A stretch of 11,171 nt of DNA. It comes from Ruminococcus sp. UBA1780 (GTDB lineage Bacteria > Bacillota > Clostridia > Oscillospirales > Ruminococcaceae). The notes below the pieces were generated by a model that was given only the letters and a program-made list of their open reading frames with translations, ran no database searches and was not told the DNA's origin. The position numbers and the translations under genes were made by a program. The stretch is taken from NCBI GenBank assembly GCA_002315235.1, contig DCGK01000133.1:1-11171 (forward strand), given 5' to 3'. Below, piece by piece: positions 1 to 6,044 of the stretch; within the stretch, counting starts at the first letter, position 1, and each line of letters opens with the position of its first letter.

Positions 1-78
1 GCTTTACAACTTTAAGGAAATGTGAAATTTTAATCAGCGTCTTCTTAATAATATCACATTTCCTTAAAGTTGTAAAGC
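1..78. repeat. Perfect 25-bp inverted repeat with 28-nt spacer
   Basis: Bases 1-25 (starting GCTTTACAAC) are the exact reverse complement of bases 54-78 (ending TTGTAAAGC). The 28-nt spacer is AT-rich, with only three further pairs possible beyond a single mismatch. The repeat starts at the window edge, so it may extend to the left. On the minus strand it begins 11 nt after the stop codon of the EamA transporter gene, so as RNA it would form a long AT-rich hairpin at that gene's 3' end. That could protect the transcript or help end transcription. The stem is not GC-rich and any following U-tract lies outside the window, so it is not a textbook intrinsic terminator. A small non-coding repeat element (MITE-like) is the other reading. 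Confidence 0.85.
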
Positions 79-88
79 TGTCTGCAGT

Positions 89-964
89 TCAGCCCGTTTT
101 CTCTGAAGGAGCTTTTACTGTAAAATACCATTTGACAGCTGCTGTAGTAATAATTATTACGTATCCTATGACGCTTAGCCAGTCCGGAATCTGTCCGAGG
201 AAGATAAATCCAAGAACAGCGGCAAATATTACAATTGAGAAATCATAAACGGAAATTTCCTTTGCCGGTGCCTTTGAATAAGCACTTGTTATTCCTATCT
301 GTCCTCCGGCTGCGGCAAGTCCTGTAAGAATAAGAAATATCCACTGTCTTGCTGTCATAGGTGAATAATTCAGAATTATATTCGGAGTAAGCATAAGCGT
401 GGTAAATCCTGAGAAAAACGCAACAACAATCATGCTGTTTTCACCGCGCATTCCAAGCTTTCGTACAAATGCATAGGCAATTCCTGCTCCAAGTCCTCCG
501 GCAACTCCTGCAAAAGCAGGTAAAGCCTCAAGACTGAATGAGGGCTTCACAACAAAAAGCATTCCGATAAATGCAGTAATAACCGCACCCCATTCGTACC
601 TGTTTGCCTTCTCTTTAAGAATCCAGGCAGAGAACACAACCGCAAAAAAAGGCGAAAGCTTGTTAAGCATTGAAGCGTCAGAAATAGCCATATGGTCAAC
701 TGCATAAAAATTGCACATCATCCCCAGGCCGCCCGAAAGCGAACGAATAACAAGATATTTTATATTTCCTTTTCCGGGTCTGAAGGGTATACCGGCTCTC
801 CAGAGCGTAAATACGGCAATAAACAGTGCAAAAAGATTTCTGAAAAAGCATTTCTGCATAGTAGGTACATCACCCGTAAGTCTTATGAAAAGATTCATAA
901 GAGCAAAACAGAATGCAGATAATATTATATAAAGCACACCTTTTTTGTAATCTGATTTATCCAT
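89..964 (-). CDS. EamA/DMT-family membrane transporter
   Basis: This is a predicted ten-helix inner-membrane protein of the drug/metabolite transporter superfamily, which exports or exchanges small metabolites. The substrate cannot be told from sequence. Two EamA repeats are visible, at about residues 9-140 and 152-283 of the 291-residue product. The first contains the family-like stretch YAVDHMAISDASMLNKLSPFFAVVFSAWILKEK (residues about 87-119, quoted here only in part as a landmark: LSPFF at 103-107 and LKEK at 116-119). I chose the ATG at 962-964, with AAAGGA about 14 nt upstream. A GTG at 974-976 would add four residues, but its ribosome binding site would be only 2-3 nt away. The gene is alone on its strand, with a near-consensus promoter upstream and a long inverted repeat just after its stop. 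Length is normal for the family and nothing looks broken. Confidence 0.88.
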   Translation of the reverse strand: MDKSDYKKGVLYIILSAFCFALMNLFIRLTGDVPTMQKCFFRNLFALFIAVFTLWRAGIPFRPGKGNIKYLVIRSLSGGLGMMCNFYAVDHMAISDASMLNKLSPFFAVVFSAWILKEKANRYEWGAVITAFIGMLFVVKPSFSLEALPAFAGVAGGLGAGIAYAFVRKLGMRGENSMIVVAFFSGFTTLMLTPNIILNYSPMTARQWIFLILTGLAAAGGQIGITSAYSKAPAKEISVYDFSIVIFAAVLGFIFLGQIPDWLSVIGYVIIITTAAVKWYFTVKAPSEKTG

Positions 965-1003
965 ATAAAAAGACACTTTCCTTTTCTCTGTTGTATCTAT
1001 AAT

Positions 1004-1032
1004 ATTATATCAGTGTAAATACCTTCTGTCAA
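1004..1032 (-). promoter_or_regulatory. Consensus vegetative promoter for the EamA transporter gene
   Basis: Read on the minus strand, TTGACA (1027-1032) is followed by a 17-bp spacer and TATAAT (1004-1009). Both hexamers are exact consensus. The -10 is preceded by TGA, giving an extended -10 (TGATATAAT, 1004-1012). Transcription should start near 997, leaving a leader of about 33 nt before the ATG at 964. Sequence alone suggests strong promoter strength unless a regulator intervenes. Confidence 0.85.
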
Positions 1033-1044
1033 TTGAAAAAAGCA

Positions 1045-1073
1045 TTGAAAAACAGTTAAAAAAATGATATAAT
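1045..1073 (+). promoter_or_regulatory. Near-consensus vegetative promoter for the MoxR-DUF58-transglutaminase operon
   Basis: TTGAAA (1045-1050), a 17-bp spacer and TATAAT (1068-1073) are seen, and the -10 is again extended (TGATATAAT, 1065-1073). The expected start is near 1080, giving a leader of about 84 nt before the ATG at 1164. It lies back to back with the leftward promoter, with only 12 bp between the two -35 hexamers. Confidence 0.82.
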
Positions 1074-1089
1074 TATATGGTGCATTTAT

Positions 1090-1118
1090 AGTAAACGCGT
1101 AAGACAAATTCGTTTACT
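1090..1118 (+). promoter_or_regulatory. Inverted repeat in the operon leader (possible operator or hairpin)
   Basis: AGTAAACG (1090-1097) and CGTTTACT (1111-1118) are perfect inverted copies separated by 13 nt. Their centres are 21 bp apart, about two helical turns. The element sits about 10 to 38 nt after the predicted transcription start. It could bind a dimeric repressor acting as a roadblock, or fold as a weak leader hairpin. There is no U-tract after it, so it is not a terminator. Function is inferred from position and symmetry only. Confidence 0.45.
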
Positions 1119-1163
1119 TTTATCCTGTCCGCACCTATATAAAATAAAAGGAAGTAACAAAAC

Positions 1164-2123
1164 ATGGCAAATTCTAACGTAAATTCAATTAAAACAGTCA
1201 GACTTATTATAGATGAAGTAAAAAAAGCCGTTATAGGCAAGGATAAAATTATTATCAAAATTCTTCTTGCAGTTCTTGCAAAGGGACATATTCTTCTGGA
1301 GGATATCCCCGGTGTAGGAAAAACGACACTTGCACTTGCTTTTTCAAAGTCTCTTTCACTTGACTACAACCGTGTTCAGTTTACACCTGATGTTCTGCCT
1401 ACGGACATTACAGGTTTTACAGTTTACAACAAGCACACCGGAAAATTTGAATTCAAGGCAGGCGCTTCCATGTGCAATCTCCTTCTTGCCGATGAAATCA
1501 ACCGTACATCAAGTAAAACACAGGCTTCCCTCCTCGAAATCATGGAAGAAGGAAAGGTTACAGTTGACGGTGTTACTCATGAGCTTCCTTCGCCTTTCAT
1601 TGTTATGGCGACCCAGAACCCTATCGGGTCTGTCGGAACCCAGGAGCTTCCTGAATCACAGCTTGACAGATTCATGATTAAGGTATCAATGGGTTATCCG
1701 GATATTGTAAGTGAAATAGAAATTCTTAAGGCAAAGTCAAACTACAGGCCTCTTGATTCAATAACTTCCGTAGCTGACGGCGAAACACTCACAGCCCTCC
1801 AGAAGGTTGTCGAATCAATACACGTAGATGACAAGATATATACATATATCGCAAGACTTGCACAGGCAACAAGAGAACATCCTATGATCAAGCTCGGAAT
1901 CAGTACCCGCGGAGCCATTGCGCTTATGCAGATTTCCAAGGCAACAGCTCTTCTTAAGGGACGTGACTACGTAATACCTGATGATGTTATGTACATGTAC
2001 AAAGACGTCTTTGCACACAGACTTATTCTCAACTCAAATGCACGCATCAACAATGCATCAGCAGCTCAGATTCTTGAGGAAATAGCTGACGGCATCGTTC
2101 TTCCGGATGTTGGCAGAGACTAA
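1164..2123 (+). CDS. MoxR-family AAA+ ATPase
   Basis: This is a cytoplasmic AAA+ ATPase of the MoxR group, thought to act as a chaperone that remodels or activates partner proteins using ATP. Walker A is PGVGKTT (residues 49-55), Walker B is LLLADEIN (106-113), and sensor 1 lies in ATQNP (149-153). An arginine-finger candidate is R169 in LDRF, and sensor 2 is R249 in GISTRG. The small C-terminal lid domain follows to residue 319, which is the normal family length. AAGGAAG (1148-1154) lies 9 nt before the ATG. It is the first gene of a three-gene operon, 12 bp ahead of the DUF58 gene. MoxR next to DUF58 and a membrane transglutaminase is a recurrent arrangement (compare yeaC-yeaD-yebA in Bacillus subtilis), so its client is probably one of those two proteins; that is inference. 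Confidence 0.95.
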   Translation: MANSNVNSIKTVRLIIDEVKKAVIGKDKIIIKILLAVLAKGHILLEDIPGVGKTTLALAFSKSLSLDYNRVQFTPDVLPTDITGFTVYNKHTGKFEFKAGASMCNLLLADEINRTSSKTQASLLEIMEEGKVTVDGVTHELPSPFIVMATQNPIGSVGTQELPESQLDRFMIKVSMGYPDIVSEIEILKAKSNYRPLDSITSVADGETLTALQKVVESIHVDDKIYTYIARLAQATREHPMIKLGISTRGAIALMQISKATALLKGRDYVIPDDVMYMYKDVFAHRLILNSNARINNASAAQILEEIADGIVLPDVGRD

Positions 2124-2135
2124 GAGGGCACCGTA

Positions 2136-3326
2136 ATGTTAAAAAGCAAGCTGATATACCTTGTGATACTGGTCAGTATGTTTTTATTCTACATACTGTT
2201 TGTCGACAGTATGTCACTGATGATTTTTGTCCTTACAGCAGCTTTTCCGTTTCTGCAGCTCATCATTCTGAAGAGGATATCCTCAAGTGTCAAGGCATCA
2301 CTTATCACGGAAAATCAGACAATAAACAAAAACACTGAATCCAGAATCATTGTAAAAATTAAAAACAACTCACTGCTTCCTGTTTCGTGTGCAGTGGCTG
2401 AGCTTCATATTGCCAACACGCTTACCGGCGAATCACAGACTCTCACCACTATGCTTCCTGTTTCAGCAGACAATGAGCAGAGCATAAAATTCAGTGTTTC
2501 GTATGAACACTGCGGACGAATTATAATAACTCTGAAAAGTATCAGAGTATTTGATTATATCAAACTTTTCTCAAAAACAATCAACTACAGCATATCAAGG
2601 GAAATCACAGTTGTTCCGGAGGCTGTAAGCATCAGTCCTGAAGTTGAAACAACCCTCAGTACCATGACTGACAACGAGGAGTTCTCAAAAATCAGGCCGG
2701 GAGATGACTGTTCAGAAATATTCAACATCCGCGAATACAGCTACGGCGACAAAATCAACCGTATTCACTGGAATCTGACAACAAAGCTTGATGAACTCAT
2801 GGTAAAGGAATACAGTCTTCCTGTAAGTACACAGATTATAATCATATTTGAGTTCTGCTCTGATCCTGATTCTGAGGACAGATTACTGAGAAATGATGCA
2901 GCACTGGAAACTGTAATGTCACTTTCCTACCATATGATCGGAAACAGCATTTCACACCTGATTGCCTGGTATGATCCGAAAACCAGAATGTTTAATACAG
3001 AAAAGATACTTTCCGAAGAAGACTTCTCCGCTTTTCTCAGTTCAGTTTTTGCCTCCGGCACATATACGGATGACTGCAGTGCTTTTATTCATCATAAAAC
3101 GGAAAACAGTGAATCACATTATTCACATGCACTGTATATATCTCCGGTTATTTCAGATGAAATATTTCACAACTTCTCTGTACTGAGAAATGCATATAAC
3201 AAAACTTTCCTGTATATTAATAACGGATATGATCTTCCTGATTATTTCCGTTCTTCTGACACCGCACAAGCTGTTTCAGTAAGATATGGCAATATCGCTG
3301 AAGGGCTGAACAAGGTTATTGTATAA
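2136..3326 (+). CDS. DUF58 domain-containing membrane protein
   Basis: The product has 396 residues. Two hydrophobic helices (about residues 5-22 and 26-45) anchor it in the membrane. Residues about 60-165 form a beta-rich segment, and the DUF58 signature follows at about 187-217: RPGDD (187-191), then IREYSYGD (198-205) and NRIHWN (208-213). DUF58 is related to von Willebrand A folds and is nearly always encoded beside MoxR ATPases, so it is a likely MoxR partner. After the signature, the strand IIIIFEFCSDPDSE (234-247) sits where vWA proteins carry a DxSxS metal site, and that pattern is absent here. GAGGG (2124-2128) lies 7 nt before the ATG. The gene is 12 bp after moxR and 10 bp before the transglutaminase start, which implies co-translation. 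The molecular function of the family is not established. Confidence 0.9.
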   Translation: MLKSKLIYLVILVSMFLFYILFVDSMSLMIFVLTAAFPFLQLIILKRISSSVKASLITENQTINKNTESRIIVKIKNNSLLPVSCAVAELHIANTLTGESQTLTTMLPVSADNEQSIKFSVSYEHCGRIIITLKSIRVFDYIKLFSKTINYSISREITVVPEAVSISPEVETTLSTMTDNEEFSKIRPGDDCSEIFNIREYSYGDKINRIHWNLTTKLDELMVKEYSLPVSTQIIIIFEFCSDPDSEDRLLRNDAALETVMSLSYHMIGNSISHLIAWYDPKTRMFNTEKILSEEDFSAFLSSVFASGTYTDDCSAFIHHKTENSESHYSHALYISPVISDEIFHNFSVLRNAYNKTFLYINNGYDLPDYFRSSDTAQAVSVRYGNIAEGLNKVIV

Positions 3327-3336
3327 AGGAAAAAAA

Positions 3337-5946
3337 ATGAAAAAACGAAAAGACAACACAAACAATTATAATTCAGGCAGCGGTATTGTCATCACAGACT
3401 CCATATCACTGACTTTTAACAGCAAGTACTGGATTAATTCCAGACTTATTCTTATAGTTACTGCACTTGCCGGCATAATCGGATTCAATCTGTCTTTCCT
3501 TTCTCTTTTTGATTTTGAATGCAGCAGATCATTTATGCTCTCAGCTGAAGCAGCGGTGTTCATTGTTTCAGCTGTAATATGCATGTTTTCGTCAAAGGCA
3601 AAATACCTCTTTTTCCCCGTTTATTTTCTAATAGGCTACGGGATATACAGAACAAGAGTAGAGTTTTCGTGCGGTTATGCACAGTTTATAAACATAATTG
3701 CAGAACGGCTCAATATTACACAGCCTGATAATCCTTACTACAGGATTTCAGAAGATATCGACAAGGTTCAGTGTCTGACTCTTTTTCTGACTTTTCTGTT
3801 TTCAGCAGAAATAATCATAATATGCTACAACACGATAGTTGAACCAAGATTCAATCTTGTCTTCGCAGGCACATTTCCGTTCATTGAAAGCGGTCTGATT
3901 TTCGGAATAAGTCCTTCCCACATTCCTTTCTCACTTCTGGTGTCCTACTGGGTTGCTCTCTTTGCAATGAGAATTGCCGGAAATCAGTATCATTCAGAAT
4001 CCGGAAAGCCTGTATTTGTAAGAAAGAAAAATATGTTTGTTTCTTCAGGCAATCTGAGAAATAACGTTATCGAAGATATCGGAATGATAACAATGGTATC
4101 TGTTTTTGCAGTATTTATTGCCGCTTCAGGTGTAATCAGTTTATTCAAAATCGAACGTCCTGAAAAGGTAAAACTGGCAAGAGCAGAAATCAAAGCTCTT
4201 ATTTCAGATTTTTCAATTGAAAAAATCGCAAACAACATGAACGATGACTCTGCAGACAATCCTGTAACGGAAAAATCAAGACTCGGAGACATCTCAAAAA
4301 TCAGTTTCAAAAATAAAACGGACCTTACACTTTTTGTGTCAGACAAAATACCGGGCAACCTTTACCTCAAAGGTTTTACCGGTTCGGTTTACAGAGACAA
4401 CACCTGGTATGCTCTTCCTGATTCAACGGTAAGTGAAAACAGCGAACTTTTCAAAGGTTTCCGTGAGAGCGGAAACTATCCGCAGTACTATAACTACAGC
4501 AACGACCTTAACCTCAATGCACTTTATCCGGGACAGATCAGAAAATGCCATATGATTTTAAATTCATGGTTTAAAATCAACAAGTATGCATTTGTCCCTT
4601 ACAGCATAAGTCCCGGCGAAATGCTCACTCCGGTTAATGACGGTTTCTTCAGTATCGACAATCTTAATTCATATTCGTACGATGCAATAATGACCCCTGA
4701 ATTTTACAGCAGCATGAATATGATCTATAAGGATATTGACAGACTGAACGGCAAAATCTCTTCATCCGAAAAAGAATACAGAAAGTTTGTATACGAACAC
4801 TACCTGCTTCTTCCTGAAAGCGAACAGATGAATCAGCTTGCTGAGGAATACTCATATATTCCTGATTACAACGGAAGAAACATTGAAGAAATTTACACAT
4901 CAATCCGTGATATACTTCACAAATCCGCAGATTATTCTCTGGAACCAGGAAAAACTCCTTCAGCCGATGAGCTGACTCACTATATGCTCACAGAAAACCA
5001 CAAGGGCTACTGTTCTCACTTCGCAACAGCGGGCGTTGTGCTTGCAAGACTTAACGGTGTTCCGGCAAGATATGCAGAAGGATACATTGCGGTTTCGTCC
5101 GATATAGAAAAATCTGAAATGGTAAATTTCTATTTTAAAATCAACATTAATGACTCCAGAGCTCATGCCTGGGCTGAATTCTATATAGACGGATACGGAT
5201 GGCTTCCGTTTGAATTCACACCGGGATATGACAGGGGAATTATTTCAGCTGAAGCAGATTCACAGCAGGAAGTGGCAGCTGTCACAGTAACAGAAACTGT
5301 CACAGAGCCGCCTGAACCGGTTACAGAAATTGTTACTGTAACGGAAGTCGTTACTGAAGCTTTAAGCGAATCCCCTGAAGTAACAACCGCTCCTGTAACT
5401 TCTGCTGAAAGCCAGGATAACGGAAACGGTATCAGCAGCGAATCCGGTTCTGCTTCAGGCGAAGGTATTCCTGCTGAAATTAAACAGGATTCACTTTTTA
5501 TCAGAATACTCAGAAAAGTACTGAATACAGTTCTCTGGCTCGTACTTTTTGTCCTCATAGTTTTCTTATGCATCGCAGCACGTCACATAATTATGATCAG
5601 GAACAGAATCATGAGCTTCAGATGCAGTTCAAACAATGAAAGCATGTCAAATGTTTACCGTTATACTCTTTCACTTCTCGAACAGCTCAGTATTTCAAAA
5701 CGCAACAAACTTCCTCTTGAGTTTGCGGAATACGCAGAGAAGGAGCTGAACGGCATTATAAAGGAAGGAGAGCTTACAGAGCTCATTAACACTGCACTTA
5801 AGGCCGGCTTCAGTTCTGAGGAAATATCAGACGATGAACTCCGTGCTTCAGTAAAAACAGCCAATACTCTGTCAGACAGTATTTACCGCAGCAAAAACAA
5901 ACGTGACAGATTAATCTTCCGCTATATACTTAACCTCGGAAGATAA
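3337..5946 (+). CDS. TgpA/YebA-like membrane transglutaminase-like protein with DUF4129-like tail
   Basis: This 869-residue protein has seven likely N-terminal membrane helices (about 35-56, 66-84, 88-104, 145-165, 172-191, 196-214, 248-270), a large domain (about 272-720), one more helix (729-748) and a charged tail (749-869) resembling DUF4129. Topology places the large domain outside and the tail inside. The papain-like transglutaminase core is at about 550-630: Cys559 in KGYCSHF, His610 in RAHAWAEFY, and GWLPFEFTPG (621-630), where Glu626 takes the place of the usual Asp. A Val-Thr-Glu-rich linker (649-674) joins the core to the last helix. Such proteins may cleave or cross-link envelope proteins or peptides; the substrate is unknown. 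I chose the ATG at 3337 because AAAGGA lies 6 nt upstream. A TTG at 3319 in the same frame would overlap the DUF58 gene. Confidence 0.9.
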   Translation: MKKRKDNTNNYNSGSGIVITDSISLTFNSKYWINSRLILIVTALAGIIGFNLSFLSLFDFECSRSFMLSAEAAVFIVSAVICMFSSKAKYLFFPVYFLIGYGIYRTRVEFSCGYAQFINIIAERLNITQPDNPYYRISEDIDKVQCLTLFLTFLFSAEIIIICYNTIVEPRFNLVFAGTFPFIESGLIFGISPSHIPFSLLVSYWVALFAMRIAGNQYHSESGKPVFVRKKNMFVSSGNLRNNVIEDIGMITMVSVFAVFIAASGVISLFKIERPEKVKLARAEIKALISDFSIEKIANNMNDDSADNPVTEKSRLGDISKISFKNKTDLTLFVSDKIPGNLYLKGFTGSVYRDNTWYALPDSTVSENSELFKGFRESGNYPQYYNYSNDLNLNALYPGQIRKCHMILNSWFKINKYAFVPYSISPGEMLTPVNDGFFSIDNLNSYSYDAIMTPEFYSSMNMIYKDIDRLNGKISSSEKEYRKFVYEHYLLLPESEQMNQLAEEYSYIPDYNGRNIEEIYTSIRDILHKSADYSLEPGKTPSADELTHYMLTENHKGYCSHFATAGVVLARLNGVPARYAEGYIAVSSDIEKSEMVNFYFKININDSRAHAWAEFYIDGYGWLPFEFTPGYDRGIISAEADSQQEVAAVTVTETVTEPPEPVTEIVTVTEVVTEALSESPEVTTAPVTSAESQDNGNGISSESGSASGEGIPAEIKQDSLFIRILRKVLNTVLWLVLFVLIVFLCIAARHIIMIRNRIMSFRCSSNNESMSNVYRYTLSLLEQLSISKRNKLPLEFAEYAEKELNGIIKEGELTELINTALKAGFSSEEISDDELRASVKTANTLSDSIYRSKNKRDRLIFRYILNLGR

Positions 5947-5984
5947 AAATAAAATATTGTAAACGCATTAACTATAATTATATA

Positions 5985-6012
5985 TGACCTCACTGAGCTG
6001 TCGGTGAGGTCA
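5985..6012 (+). terminator. GC-rich hairpin, probable terminator of the three-gene operon
   Basis: TGACCTCACTGA (5985-5996) pairs with TCGGTGAGGTCA (6001-6012) around a GCTG tetraloop, giving 12 pairs with one G-U. It lies 38 nt after the transglutaminase stop and 32 nt before the MATE start. The downstream run AATAATCTTTAT is only partly T-rich, so termination may be incomplete and some MATE expression could come from read-through. An alternative is a leader hairpin of the MATE transcript, since a TATAAT (5973-5978) lies just upstream, though its -35 region is poor. Confidence 0.55.
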
Positions 6013-6044
6013 ATAATCTTTATATGAAAGAAGTTCTGATTGTA

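Noticed and set aside
1..78. Left-edge inverted repeat as a tRNA or CRISPR repeat
   Set aside because: There is no cloverleaf arrangement or conserved tRNA bases, and only one repeat pair is present with no spacer series.
1330..1677. 115-codon open frame on the plus strand
   Set aside because: It overlaps the Walker A/B region of the MoxR gene in another frame. The MoxR frame has clear family motifs.
3319..3336. TTG start for the transglutaminase gene overlapping the DUF58 gene
   Set aside because: The ATG at 3337 has AAAGGA at ideal spacing, and the extra six codons run through that ribosome binding site.
3990..4358. 122-codon open frame on the minus strand
   Set aside because: It lies wholly inside the transglutaminase gene, has low-complexity composition and no recognisable domain.
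5181..5573. 130-codon open frame on the minus strand, Ser/Thr/Val-rich
   Set aside because: It is the complement of the VTE-rich linker of the transglutaminase gene, where repeated GTNAC triplets avoid stops on both strands. It has no ribosome binding site of note and no family resemblance.
6024..6044. Upstream ATG start for the MATE gene
   Set aside because: No Shine-Dalgarno sequence precedes it, and the added seven residues are not typical. The ATG at 6045 gives the usual N-terminus.
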